NCBI GenBank assembly: GCA_049999725.1
Contig: JBNGIS010032634.1
Span: 1 to 64,000 of the forward strand
Reading direction: 5' to 3'
Source: Haplomitrium mnioides
Taxonomy: Eukaryota > Marchantiophyta > Haplomitriopsida > Calobryales
DNA: 64,000 nt
Position 1 is the first letter of the stretch, and each line of letters begins with the position of its first letter. The notes below the pieces were generated by a model. The model did no database searches, was not told where the DNA came from, and worked only from the letters and a program-made list of their open reading frames with translations. A program made the position numbers and the translations under genes. This document shows positions 25,302 to 39,085 of the stretch, in pieces.

Positions 25302-28300
25302 ATGGTTGGAAGTAAGTAAATGGCAAGAAGTGTGAACTTCACTAGATTGCAATACAAAAGTGTGATTGGAAATGGGAAACTCATCATAAGTCACAACTCT
25401 TTTTATATGCAACATAATAGTGTGTGCTTCATAAGCAAATAAGTGGTTGGAAGTGGGAGCTGTTGGCTAGCGTATGCAATTTGGAAGTGTATGGTTGGAA
25501 GTAGTAAAAGGCTGGAAGTGGAAACTTGACCAGTATGCAACATAGAAGTGTGATTCGAAATGAGAAACTCATCATAGGTCACAACCTCTCTTTATATGCT
25601 ACATAGAAGTGTGTGCTTGTTAAGCAAATAAGTGGCTGGAAGTGAGAGCTGCTCGCGTATGCAATATGGAATTGTATGGTTGGACGTAAGTAAATAGCAA
25701 GAAGTGTAAACTTTAGTAGTGTGCAATATAGAATAGTGATTGGTAATGACAAACTTATCATAAGTCACAACTTTCTTTATATGCAACATAGTAGTGTGTG
25801 CTTGTTTAGCAGATACGTGGTTGGATCTCAGAACTACTCGCGTATGCAATATGGAAAAGTATAGTTGGAAGTAAGTAAATGCAAAGAAATGTAAACTTCA
25901 CTAGTATGCAATGTAGAATTGTGATTGGAAATGAGAAACTCATCATAGGTCACAACTTTCCTTATATGCAACATAGTAGTGTGTGCTTGTTAAGCAAATA
26001 AGTGGTTGGATGTGAGAGCTACTGGCTAGCGTATGCAACATGGAAAAGTATTGGTGGAGGTAAGTAAATGGCAGGAAGTATAAACTTCACTAGTATGGAA
26101 TATAGAACTGTGATTGGAAACGAGAAACTCATCATAGGTCACTATTTTCTTTATATGCAACATAGTAGTGTGTGCTTGTAAAGCAAATAAGTGGTTGGAA
26201 GTGAGAGCCGCTTGCGTATGCAATATGGAATTGTATGTTTGAAAGTAAGTAAATGGCAAGAAGTGTAAACTTTAGTAGTATGCAATATAGAAGTGTGATT
26301 GGAAATGAGAAACTCATTATAGGTCACAACTTTCTTTATATGAAACATAGTAGTGTGTGCTTGTTAAGCAAATAAGTTGTTGGAAGTGAGAGCTGCTTGC
26401 GTATGGAATATGGAAGTGCATGGTTGGAAGTAAGTAAATGGCAAGAAGTGCAAACTTTACAAGAATGCAATGTAGAAGTGTGATTGGAAATGAGAATATC
26501 ATTAAAGGTCACAACTTTCTTTACATGCAATATAGTAGTGTGTGTTTGTTAAGCAAATAAGTGGTTGGAAGTTAGAGGTGGTAGCGAATGGAATATGAAA
26601 GTGTATGGTTGGAAGAAAGTAAATGACAAGAAGTGTGATTTTCACTAGTATGCAATATACAAGTGTGATTGGAAATGAGAAAATCATCATAGGTCACAAC
26701 TTTGTTTACATGCAAAATAGTAGTGTATGCTTGTCAAGCAAATAAGTGGTTGGCAGTGAGAGTTGCTCGTGTATGCAATATGGAAGTGTATGGTTTGAAG
26801 TAAGAAATGGAAAGAAATGCAAACTTCACTAGTATGCAATATAGAAGTGTGATTGGAAATGAGAAACTCATCATAAGTCACAACTTTCTTTATATGCAAC
26901 ATAATAGTGTGTCCTTGTCAAGCAAATAAGTGGTTGGAAGTGGGAGCTGTTGGCTGGCGTATGTAGTTTGGAAGTGTATGGTTGGAAGTACTAAAACGCC
27001 TGAAGTGTAAACTTGAGTAGTATGCAACATAGAAGTGTGATTGTAAATGAGAAACTCATCATAGGTCACAACTATCTTCAAATGCAACATAGAAGTGTGT
27101 GCTTGTTAAGCAAATAAGTGGTTGGAAGTGAGAGCTGCTAGCGTATCCAATATGGAATTGTATCGTTGGACGTAGGTAAATTGGAGGAAGTGTAAACTTC
27201 AGTAGTATGCAATATAGAAGTGTGATTGGTAATGACAAACTTTTTTATAAGTCACAACTTTCTTTATATGCAACAAAGTAGTGTGTGCTTGTTAAGCAGA
27301 TACATGGTTGGATTTTAGAACTACTCGCGTATGCAACATGGAAGTGTATGGTTGGAAGTAAGTAAATGGCAAGAAGTGTAAACGTCACAAGTATGCAATA
27401 CACAAGTGTGATTGGAAATGAGAAACTCATCAAAGGTCACAACTTTCTTTATATGCACGTAGTGGTGTGTGTTTGCTAAGCAAATAAGTGGTTGGAAGTA
27501 AGTAAATGGCAAGAAGTGTAAACTTCTCTAGTTTGCAGAACAAAGTTGTCATTTGAAATGAGAAACTCATGATAAGTCACAACTTTCGTTATGTGCAACA
27601 TAGTAGTGTGTGCTTCTTAAGCAAATAAGTGGTTGGAAGTGAGAGCTTCTTGCTGGTGTATGCAGTTTGGAAGTGTATGGTTGGAAGTAAGTTAATGGCT
27701 GGAAGTGTTAACTTCACTTGTATGCAATGTAGAAGTGTGATCGGAAATACGAAACTCATTATAGATCCCAACTTTTCTTTACATGCAATATAGTAGTGTG
27801 TGCTTGTTAAGCAAATAAAGGGTTGGAAGTGAGATTTGCTCGGGTATGCGAAATGGAATTGTATGGTTGGAAACAAGTTAATGGCAAGCAGTGTGAACTT
27901 TACTAGTCTACAATATAGAAGTGTGATTGGAAATGAGAAACTCTCCATAGGTCGCAACTTTTTTTACATGCAACATAACACTATGTGCTTGTTAAGAAAA
28001 TAAGTGGTTGGAAGTGAGAGCTGCTCGCGTATGCAATATGGAATTGTATGGTTGGAAGTAAGTAACTAGCAAGAAGTGTAAACTCCACTAGTTTGCAATA
28101 AAGAAGTGTGATTGGGAATGCGAAACTCATCATAAGTCATAACTTTCTTAATATGCAACATAGTAGTATGTGCTTGTTAAGCAAAGAAGTGGTTGGAAGT
28201 GAGACCTGCTCGCTGGCATATGCAATTTCAAAGTGTATAGGCGGACATAAGTAAATGGCAAGTAGTTTAAACTTCACTAGTATGCAATATAGAACTGTGA

Positions 28301-31150
28301 TTGGAAATTAGAAACTCATCATAGGTCACAACCTTTCTATACATGCAAGATAGTAGCAGGTGCTTATTAAGCAAGTAAGTGGTTGGAAGTGAGAGCTGCT
28401 CACGTATGCAATATGGAAGTGTGTGGTTGGAAGCAAGTAAAAGGGAAGAAGTGTAAACTTCACCAGCATGCAATATAGAATTGTGATTGCAAATGAGAAA
28501 GTCATCATAGGTCAGAACTTTATTTATATGCAACATAGTAGTGTGTGCTTGTTAAGCAAAATAGTGGTTGGAAGTGAGAGCTGATCCCTTGCGTATGCAA
28601 TATTGAAAAGTATGGTTGGAGGTAAGTAAATGGCAAGAAGTGTAAACTTCACTAGTATGGAATATAGAAGTGTGATTGGAAAGAAGAAACTCATCATAGG
28701 TCACTACTTTCTTTATATGCAACATAGAAGTTTGTGTTTGTTAAGCAAATAAGTGGTTGGAAGTGAGAGCTGCTTGGGTATACAATATGGAAGTGTATGG
28801 TTGCAAGTAAGTTAATCGCAAGAAGTGTAAACTTCACTAGTATGCAATACAAAAGTGTGATTGGAAATGAGAAACTCATCATAAGTCACAACTTTCTTCT
28901 TTATATGCAACATAGTAGTGTGTGCTTGTTTAGCAGATGAGTGGTTGGAAGGGAGAGCTGCTCGTTGGCGTATGCAATTTGGAAGTTTGTGGTTGGAAGT
29001 AATTAATGGCTTGAAGTGTAAACTTCACTAGTATGCAATATAGAAGTGTGATTGGAAATGACAAACTCATCATAGGTGACAACCTTTTTCTATATGCAAC
29101 ATAGAAGTGTGTGTTTGTTAAGCAAATAAGTGGTTAGATGTGATAGCTAGTCGCGTATGCAATATGGAATTGTATGTTTGGAAGTAAGTAAATGGCAAGA
29201 AGTGTAAACTTCACTAGTATTCAATATAGAAGTGTGATTGGTAATATGAAACTCATGATAAGTGAGAACTTTTTTTATATGCAACATACTAGTGTGTGCT
29301 TATTAAGCAAATACGTGGTTGGATCTAAGAACTACTTGCGTATGCAATATGGGAGTGTATGGTTGGAAGTAAGTAAATGGAAAGAAGTGTAAACTTCACT
29401 AGTATGCAATATAGAAGTGTGATTGGAAATGAGAAACTCGTTATAGGTCACAACCTTATTTATATGCAACATAGTTGTGTGTGCTTGTTAAGCAAATAAG
29501 TGGTTGGAAGTGAGAGCTACTCGCTAGCGTATGCAATATGGAATTATATGGTTGGAAGTAAGTAAATGGCAAGAAGTGTAAACTTCACTAGTATGGAATA
29601 TAGAAGTGTGATTGGAAAGGAGAAACTCATCATAGGGTAGTGCTTTCTTTATATGCAACATAGTAGTGTGTGCTTGTAACGCAAATAAGTGATTGGAAGT
29701 GAGAGCTACTTTCGTATGCAATATGGAGTTGTATGTTTCGAAATAAGTAAATGGCAAGAAGTGTAAACTTGACTAGTATGCAATATAGAAGTGTGATTGG
29801 AAATGAGAAACTCATCAGAAGTTATAACTTTCTTTATGTGCAATATAGTAGTGTGTGTTTGTTAAGCAAATAAGTAGTTGGAAGTGAGAGCTGCTCGCAT
29901 ATGCAATATAGAAGTGTATGGTTGGAAGTAAGTTAATAGCAAAAAGTTTAAACTTCACTAGTATGCAACATAGAAGTGTGATTGGAAATAAGAAACTCAT
30001 CATATGTCACAACTTTCTTTACATGCAACATACTAGTGTGTGCTTGTAAAGCAAATAAGTGGTTGGAAGTGAGAGCTGCTCACGTATGCAATATGGAAGT
30101 GTATGGTTGGAAGTAAGTAAATGGCAAGAAGTGTGAACTTACTAGTATGCAATATCAAAGTGTAATCGGAAATGAGAAACTCAACATAGCTCACAACTTT
30201 TGTACATGCAACATAGTAGTGTGTGCTTGTTAAGCAAATAAGTGGTTTGAAGTAAGAGCTGCTCGCGTATGCAATATGGAAGTGTATGGTTGGAAGCAAG
30301 TAAATGCCAAAAAGTGTAGACTTCACTAGCATGCAATATAGAAGTGTGATTGGAAATGAGAAACTCATTATAAGTCACAACTTTCTTCATATGCAACATA
30401 GTAGTGTGTGCTTCTTAAGAAAAAAAGTGGTTGGAGGTGAGAGCTGCTCCTTGGCGTATGCAATTTAGAAGTGTATGGCTGGAAGTATGTTAATGAAAAG
30501 AAGTGTAATCTTCACTTGCATGAAATATGGATTTGCAATTGGAAATGAGAAACTCATCATAGGTCACAACCATTCTTTATATGCAACATACTAGTGTGTG
30601 CATGTTAAGCAAATAAGTAGTTGGAGGTGACAATTGCTCGCGTATGCAATATAAAATTGCATGGTTGGATAAAGTAAATGGCAATTAGTGTAAACTTTGC
30701 TAGAATGCATCATAGAAGTGTGATTGGAAATAGGAAACTCATTTTAGGTCACAAATATCTTCAAATGCAACATAGTAGTATGTGCTTGTTAAGCATAAAA
30801 GTGGTTGGAAGTGAGAGCTTCTGGCTGTGGTATGCAATTTGGAATTGTATGGTTGGAGGTGAGTAAATTCCAAGAAGTTTGAACTTCACTAGCATGCAAT
30901 AGAGTGTGATTGGAAACAAGAAACTCATCATAGGTCACAACCTTTCCTTTTATGCAACATAGTAGTGTGTGCATGTTAAGCAAATAACTGGTTGGAAGTG
31001 AGAGCTGCTCGTGTATGCAATATGGAATTGTATGGTTGGAAGTAAGTAAATGGCAAGAGGTATAAACTTCACTAGTATGCAATGGAGAAGTGTGACTGGA
31101 AATGAGAAACTCTTTATAAGTCACAAATTTGTTTATATGTAACATAGTAG
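25302..31150 (+). repeat. Second duplicated satellite block, copy B
   Basis: Partner of 12,731..16,880, with shared private variants listed there. Its right part (about 30,200..31,270) was copied once more, immediately downstream. Confidence 0.72.
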
Positions 31151-32520
31151 TGTGTGCTTGTTTAGCAAATAAGTGGTTGGAAGTGAGAGCTTCTTGCTCG
31201 CGTATGCAATATAGAAGTGTATGGTTGGAAGTAAGTAAATGGCAAGAAGTGTAAACTTGAGTAGTATGCAATATAGTAGTGTGTGCTTGTTAAGCAAATA
31301 AATAGTTGGAAGTGAGAGCTGCTTGCGTATGCAATATGGAAGTGTATGGTTAGAAGTAAGTAAATGGCAAGAAGTTTAAACTTCACTAGTATGCAACATA
31401 GACGTGTGATTCAAAATGAGAAACTTATCATAGGTCACAACCTTCTTTACATGCAACATACTAGTATGGGTTTGTTAAGAAAATAAGTGGTTGGAAGTGA
31501 GAGCTGCTCGTGTATGCAAAATGGAAGTATATGGTTGGAAGTAAGTAAATGCCAAAAAGTGTAAACTTCACTAGCATGCAATATAGAAGTGTGATTGGAA
31601 ATGAGAAACTCATTATAAGTCACAACTTTGTTCATATGCAACATAGTAGTGTGTGCTTCTTAAGAAAAAAAAGTAGTTGGAAGTGAGAGCTGCTCCTTGG
31701 CATATGCAATTTAGAAGTGTATGGCTGGAAGTATGTTAATGAAAAGAAGTGTAAACTTCACTTGCATGAAATATGGATTTGCAATTGGAAATGAGAAACT
31801 CATCATAGGTCACAACCATTCTTTATATGCAACATAGAAGTGTGTGCATGTTAAGCAAATAAGTAGTTGGAGGTGACAGTTGCTCGCGTATGCAATATAA
31901 AATTGCATGGTTCGAAGTAAGTAAATGGCAATTAGTGTAAACTTTGCTAGTATGCATCATAGAAGTGTGATTGGAAATGAGAAACTCATTTTAGGTCACA
32001 ACTATCTTCAAATGCAACATAGTAGTGTGTGCTTGTTAAGCATAAAAGTGGTTGGAAGTGAGAGCTTCTGGCTGTGGTATGCAATTTGGAATTGTATGGT
32101 TGGAGGTAAGTAAATGCCAAGAAGTGTCAACTTCACTAGCATGCAATAGAGTGTGATTGGAAACAAGAAACTCATCATAGGTCACAACCTTTCTTTTTAT
32201 GCAACATAGTAGTGTGTGCTTGTTAAGCAAATAACTGGTTGGAAGTGAGAGCTGCTCGCGTATGCAATATGGAATTGTATGGTTGGAAGTAAGTAAAAGG
32301 CAAGAGGTATAAACTTCACTAGTATGCAATGGAGAAGTGTGACTAGAAATGAGAAACTCTTTATAAGTCTCAAATTTGTTTATATGTAACATAGTAGTGT
32401 GTGCTTGTTTAGCAAATAAGTGGTTGGAAGTGAGAGCTTCTCGCTCGCGAATGCAATATGGAAGTGTATGGTTGGAAGTAAGTAAATGGCAAGAAGTGTA
32501 AACTTGACTAGTATGCAATA
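30200..32520 (+). repeat. Local ~1.25-kb tandem duplication of six to seven monomers
   Basis: The rare mark TTCACTTGCATGAAATATGG occurs at 30,511 and again at 31,757, an offset of 1,246 bp. The flanking variants follow in the same order: GCTTCTTAAGAAAAAA, then GCAATTAGTG, then a short monomer with GCAATAGAGTGTGATTGG, then GAGAAACTCTTTATAAGTC. This is a recent higher-order duplication within the array. Confidence 0.8.
31240..31330 (+). repeat. Hybrid monomer from recombination between sub-repeats
   Basis: Here the third sub-repeat start TATGCAATATAG runs directly into TAGTGTGTGCTTGTTAAG, which belongs to the first sub-repeat. About 60 bp (one sub-repeat) is missing. The paralogous monomer near 32,505 keeps the full sequence. 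It shows that the internal sub-repeats are similar enough to recombine. Confidence 0.75.
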
Positions 32521-34400
32521 TAGAAGTGTGATTGGGAATGAGAAACTCATCAGAAGTTATAACTTTCTTTATGTGCAATATAGTAGTGTGTGCTTGTTAA
32601 GCAAATAAGTAGTTGGAAGTGAGAGCTGCTCGCGTATGCAATATGGAAGTGTATGGTTAGAAGTAAGTAAATGGCAAGAAGTTTAAACTTCACTAGTATG
32701 CAACATAAAAGTGTGATTGGAAATGAGAAACTCATCATAGGTCACAACCTTCTTTACATGCAACATACTAGTATGTGCTTGTTAAGCAAATAAGTGGTTG
32801 GAAGTGAGAGCTGCTTGCGTATGCAAAATGGAAGTATATGGTTGGAAGTAAGTAAATGGCAAGAAGTGTAAACTTCACTAGTATGCAATAAAAAAGTGTG
32901 ATTGCAAATGAGAAACTCAACATAAGTCACAACTTCCTTTACATGCAACATAGTAGTGTGTTCTTGTTCAGCAAAGAAGTGGTTGGAAGTGAAAGCTGCT
33001 CGCTCGCATATGCAATATGGAAAAGTGTGGTTGGAAGAAAGAAAAAGGCAAGAATTGTAAACTTCACTAGCATAAAATATATAAGTGTGATTGGAAAGGA
33101 AAAACTCATCGTAGGTCACTACTTTCTTTATATGCAACATAATGGTGTGTGCTTGTTAAGCAAATAAGTGGTTGGAAGTGAGAGCTACTCGCGTATGCAA
33201 TATGGAATTGTATGCTTGGAAGTAAGTTAATGGAAAGAAGTGTAAAGTTTACTTGTATGCAACATAGAAGTGTAATTGCAAATGAGAATCTCATCATAGG
33301 TCACAGCTTTCTTTATATGCAACATAGTAGTGTGTGCTTGTTAAGCAAATAAGTTGTTGGAAGTGAGAGTTGCTCACGTATGCAATATGAACGTGTATGG
33401 TTGGAAGAAAGTAAATGGCAAGAAGTGTAAATTTCACTAGCATGCAATATAGAAGTGTGATTGGAAATGAGAAACTCATCATAGGTCACAACTTTCTTTA
33501 TATGCAACATAGTAGTGTGTGTTTGTTAAGCAAATAATTGGTTGGAAGTGAGAGCTACTCGCGTATGCAATACGAAAGTGTATGGTTTGAAGGAACTAAA
33601 TGACAAGAAGTGTGAACTTCACTAGTATGCAATATAGAAGTGTGATTGGAAATGAGAAACTCATCATAGGTCACAACGTTTTTTACATGCAACATAGAAG
33701 TGTGTGCTTGTTAAGCAAATAAGTGGTTGAAAGTGAGAGCTGCTCGTGTATGAAATATGGATGTGTACGGTTGGAAGTAAGTAAATGGCAATTAGTTCAA
33801 AGTTCACTAGTATGCAATTTAGAAGTGTGATTGGAAATGAGAAACTCATCATAAGTCACAACTCTTTTCACATGCAACATATTAGTGTGTCTTTGTTTAG
33901 GAAATAAGTGGTTGGAAGTGAGAGCTGCTCGTTGGCGTGTGCAATTTGGAAGTGTATGGTTGGAAGTAAGTAAATGGCAAGAAGTTTAATCTTCACTAGT
34001 ATGCAATATAGAACTGTGATTGGAAGTGAGAAACTCGTCATAGGTCACAACCTTTCTTTATATGCAAGATACCAGTGGGTGCTTATTAAGCAAATAAGTG
34101 GTTGGAAGTGAGAGCTGCTCGCGTATGCAATATGGAAGTGTGTGGTTGGAAGCAAGTATATGGCAAGAAGTGTAAACTTCACTAGTATGCAATATCAAAG
34201 TGTGATTGGAAAGGAGAAACTCATCAAAAGTCACAAGTTTCTTGATATGCAACATAGTAGCGTGTGCTTGTTAAGCAAATAAGTGGTTGGAAGTGAGAGC
34301 TACTTGCGTATGCAATATCGAAGTGTATGCTTAGAAGTAAGTAAGTGGCAAGAAGTGTATACTTCACTAGTATGCAACATAGAAGTGTGATTGCAAATGA

Positions 34401-37400
34401 GAAACTCATCGTAAGTCACAATGTTTTTAATATGCAACATGGTAGTGTGTGTTTGTTAAGTAAATAAGTGGTTGGAAGTGAGAGTTGCTCCCGTATAGAA
34501 CATGGAGGTGTATGGTTAGAAGTAGGTAGGTTGCAAGAAGTGTGAACTTCACTAGTATGCAATAAATAACTGTGATTGCAAATGAGAAACTCATCATAAG
34601 TCACAACTTTCTTTATGTGCAACATTATAGTGTGTGATTGTTAATCAAATAAGTGGTTAGAAGTGACACCTGCTCATGTGTGCAATGTGGAAGTGCATGG
34701 TTGGAAGTAAGTCAATGGCAAGAAGTGTAAACTCCACTACTATGCAATATAGAAGTGTAATTGGAAAGGTCATACTCATCATGTGTCACAACTATCTTTA
34801 TATGCAACATAGTAGTATGTGTTTGTTAAGCAAATAAGTGGCTAGAAGTGAGAGTTGCTCGCGTATACAATATGAAGGTGTATAGTTGGAAGTACGTCAA
34901 TGGTAAGAAGTGTAAACTTCACTAGTATGCCATATAGAAGTGTGATTGGAAATGAAGAACTCATCATAAGTCACAACTTTCTTCACATGCAACATAGTAG
35001 TGTGTGCTTGTTAAGGAAATAAGTGGTTGGAAGTGAGAGCTGCTTGTGTATGCAATATGGAAGTGCATGGCTGGAAGTAAGTAAATGGTAAGAAGTGTAA
35101 ACTTCACTAGTATGTAATATAGAAGTGTGATTGGAAATGAGAAACTCATCGTAAATTACAATGTTTTTTATATGCAAGATAGTACTGTGTGCTTGTTTAG
35201 CAAATAATGGGTTGGACGTGAGAGCTGCTCGCGAATGCAATATGGAAGTGTATGGTTGGAGGCAAGTAAAGGGCTAGAAGTGTGAGCTTCACTTGTATGC
35301 AATATAGAAGTGTCATGGGAAATGCGAAACTCATCGTAAGTCACAATGTTTTTTATGTGCAACATAGTGGTGTGTGCTTTTAAGGCAAGTTAGTGGATAG
35401 AAGTGAGAGCTGCTCGCATGTGCACTATGGAAGTGCATGGTTGGAGGTAAGTAAGTAGGAGAAGTGTAAACTTCACTAGTATGCAATATAGAAGTGTGAT
35501 TGGAAATGAGAAACTCATTGTAAGTCACAACGTTTTTAATATGCAACATAGTAGTGTGTGCTTGTTAAGCAAATAATTTGTTGGATAGTACAGTCGCTCG
35601 CGTATGCAATATGAAAGTGCATGCTTGGAGGCAAGTAAGTGGTAAGAAGTGTGAACTTTGTTTGTATGCAATATAGAAGTGTGGTAGGAAATGAGAAACT
35701 CATCTTAAGTCACAAGTTCTTTTATGTGCAACATAGTAGTGTGTGCAGGTTAAGATAATAAATTCCTAAAAGTATGAGGTGCTCGCAAATGCAATATGGA
35801 AGTTTGTGGTTGGATGTAAGTAAGTAGGAGAAGTGTAAACTTTACTTGGATGCAATATTGAAGTGGTATTGCAAATGAGAAACTCATCGTAAGTCACAAC
35901 TATCTTTATACGCAACATAGTAGTGTTTGTTTGTTAAGCAACAAAGTAGTTGAAAGTGAGAGCTGCTCACATATGCAATATGAAAGTGCATAGTTGGAAG
36001 AAAGTAAATGTCAAGAATTGTGAACCTCACTAGTATACAATATAGAAGTGTGATTGGAAATGAGAAACTCATCATAAGTCACAACTTTCTTTATATGCAG
36101 CATAGTAGTGTGTGCTTGTTAAGCAAATGAGTGGTTGGAAGTGAGAGCTGCTTGCGTATGCAATATGGAAGTGTATGGTTAGAAGCAAGTAAATGGCAAA
36201 AAGTGTAAACTCCAATAGTATGCAATATTGAAGTGTAATTGGAAATGAGAAACTCATTATAAGTCACAACTTTCTTTGTTTGCAACATAGCAATGTGTGC
36301 TTGTCAAGCAAATAAGTGGTTGGAAGTCAGAGTTGCTCACATATGCAATATGAAAGTGTATGGTTTGAAGTAAGTAAGTGGCAAGAAGTGTGAACTTCAC
36401 TAGCATGAAATATAGAAGTCTGATTGGAAATGAAAAACTCATCGTAAGTGACAACTTTCTTCATATGCAACATAGTAGTGTGTGCTTGTTAAGCAAATAT
36501 GTGGTGGGATGTGAGAGCTGCTCGCGTATGCAATAAGGAAGTGTCTTGTTGGAGCCAAGTAAGTGGCCAGAAGTGTGAACTTTACTTGTATGCAATATAG
36601 AGGTATCATGGGAAAAGAGAAACTCATCATAAGTCACAACTTTCTTTACATGCAACATAGTAGTGTGTGTTTGTTAAGCAAATAAGTGGTTGGAAGTGAG
36701 ATCTGCTCGCGTATGCAATATGGAAGTGCATGGTTCGAGGAAAGTAAGTAGGAGAAGTTTAAACTTTACTCGTATGCAATATAGAAGTGTGATTGGAAAT
36801 GAGAAACTCATCGTAAGTCACAAATTTCTTTATATGGAACATAGTAGTGTGTGCTTGTTAAGCAAATAAGTGGTTGGACGTTAGAGCTGCTTGCGAATGC
36901 AATATGGAAGTGTATAGTTGGAGGAAAGTAAGTGGCGAGAAGTGTGAACTTTACTTGTATGCAATTTAGAAGTGTCATGGGAAAAGAGAAACTCATTGTA
37001 AGTCAAAACTTTCTTTATATGCAACATAGTTGTGTGTGATTGTTTAGAAAATACTTGGTCAAAAGTGAGAGCTGCTTGCGTATGCAATATGGAAGTGTAT
37101 GGTTGGAGGAAAGTAGGTGGGAGAAGTTAAAACTCTACTTGTATGAAATATAGAAGTGTGATTGGAAATGAGAAACTCATCGTAAGTCTTAACTTTCTTT
37201 ATATACAACATAGTAGTGTGCTCTTGTTAAGCAAATAAGTGGTTAGAAGTGAGAGCTGCTCATAAATGCAATGTGGAAGTGTGTGGTTGGAAGTAAGTAA
37301 ATAGCAATAAGTGTGAACTTCACTAGTGTGCAATTTGGAAGTGTGACTCAAAATGAGAAACTCATCATAAGTCACATTTTTCTTTTTATGCCACATAGTG

Positions 37401-39085
37401 GTATGTTCTTGTTAAGCAAATAAGTGGTTGGAAGGGAGAGCTGCTCGCGAATGCAATATGGAAGTGTATGGTTGGAAGTAAGTAGGTGGAAGAATTGTAA
37501 ACTTTACTCGTATGCAACATAGAAGTGTGATTAGAAATAAGAAACTCATCGTAAGTCACAACTTTCTTTACATGCAACATTGTAGTGTGTGCTTCTTAAG
37601 CAAATAAATGGTTTGAAGTAAGAGGTGCCTAAGTATGCAATATGGAAGTGTATGGTGGAGGCAAGCAAGTGGGAGACTTGTAAATGTTTCTCGTATGCAA
37701 TATACAAGTGTGATTGAAATTGAGAAACTCATCGTAAGTCAAAACTTTATTTATATGCAACATAGTAGTGTGTGTTTATTAAGCAAACAAATGCTTGGAA
37801 GTGAAAGCTGCTCCCGCATACAACATGGAAGTGTATGGTTGAAAGTAAGTAAGTGGCAAGAAGTGTTAACTTCACTAGTATGCAATATAGAAGTGTGATT
37901 GGGAATGAGAAACTCATCGTAAGTTACAACTTTGTTTGTATGTAGCATATTGGTGTGTGCTTGTTAAGCAAATAAGTAGTTTGAAGTGAGAGCTGCTCGC
38001 GTATGCAATATGGAAGTGTATAATTGGAGGTTAGCAAGTGGGAGAAGTGTAAACTTTACTCGTATGCATTAAAGAAGCGTGATTGGAAATGAGAAACTCA
38101 TCGTAAGTCACAACTTTCTATACATGCAAATTAGTGGTGTGTGTTGGTTAAGCAAATAAGTGGTTCGAAGTGAGAGCTGCTCCCGTATGCAACATGGAAA
38201 TGTATGGCGGGAAGTGTGAAGTTCACTACTTTTCAATATAAAAGTGTGATTGGAAATGAGAAACTAATCGTAAGTCATAACTTTTTTTATATGCAAAATA
38301 GTAGTGTGTGCTTGTTAAGAAAATAAGTAATTGGAAGTGAGACCTACTCGCGTATGCAATATGAAACTGTATGGTTGGAGGTAAGTATGTGGGAGAAGTG
38401 TAAAGTTAACTCGTATGCAATATAGAAGTGTGATTGGAAATGAGAAACTTATCGGAAGTCACAACTATCTTTACATGCAACATAGTAGTGTCTGCTTGTC
38501 TTGCAAAAACGTTGTTGAAGGGGCTGCTCCTAAATGCAATATGGAAGTCTATTGTTGGAAGTAAGTAAGTGGCAAGACGTATGAATTTCACTGGCATGCA
38601 ATATAGAAGTGTGATTGGAAATGAGAAACTCATCGTAAGTCACAACTTTCTTTATATGTAGCATAGTAGTGTGTGTTTGTTAAGCAAATAAGTGGTTGAA
38701 TGTGAAAGCTGCTCCCGTATGCAATATGGAACTGTATGGTTGGAAGTAAGTAAGTGGCGAGAAGTGTAAACTTCACTAGCATGCAATATAAAAGTGTGAT
38801 TGGAAATGAGAAACTCATCATAAGTCATAACATTTTTTATATGCAACATAGTAGTGTGTGCTTGTTTGGCAAATAAATCATTGAAAAAGCTACTCGTGAA
38901 TACAATATAGAAGTGTATAGTTGGAAGAAAGTAAGTGGCGAGAATTGTGAACTTCACTAGTATGCAATAAAGAAGTGTGATTGGAAAAGAGAAACTCATT
39001 TTATGTCACAACTTTGTTTATATTCAACATAGTAGTGTATGTGTTTGTTAAGCAAACAACTACATGGAATCGAGAGTTTCTCCCG
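34401..39085. repeat. Satellite array, transition to subfamily II
   Basis: Same ~185-bp unit, but from about 34.4 kb the join changes to CATCGTAAGTCAC, TAAATGGC becomes TAAGTGGC or TAAGTGGGAGAAG, and GCTCGCG becomes GCTCCCG by about 37.8 kb. A shorter form with GTTGTTGAA(A/G)(G/A)(A/G)GCTGCTC appears from 38.5 kb. The last satellite bases match the monomer up to CTCCCGTGT at about 39,087, where retrotransposon coding sequence begins. No gene is present. Confidence 0.92.

Larger units (their letters stand above)
1..34400. repeat. Satellite array, 185-bp monomer, subfamily I
   Basis: Uninterrupted head-to-tail repeats. The anchor GTCACAACTTTC recurs every 185 bp, for example at 13,938 and 14,123. 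Typical marks of this subfamily are CATCATAGGTCAC at the monomer join, GCTCGCGTATGC or a decayed form in the middle, and TAAATGGCAAGAAGTG in the second third. Neighbouring copies differ by roughly 10-20 percent by eye, so this is an old array. The monomer length is close to a nucleosome repeat and is usual for plant centromeric or heterochromatic satellites, but nothing in the sequence proves a centromeric location. I see no gene, RNA gene or intact mobile element in this stretch. Confidence 0.97.

Noticed and set aside
30789-32578. Longer satellite frames of 160-180 codons on the minus strand (also 61,545..62,090)
   Set aside because: They arise where local length variants keep the frame across several monomers. 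The translations are only repeated satellite peptides.
1-39085. Dozens of 60-65-codon minus-strand open frames with MLHIKKVVTYDEF or MMSFSFPITLLYC starts
   Set aside because: They are two frames of the same satellite monomer. 185 bp is not a multiple of three, so frames rotate each unit, copies decay freely, and there is no start context or conserved coding signal.
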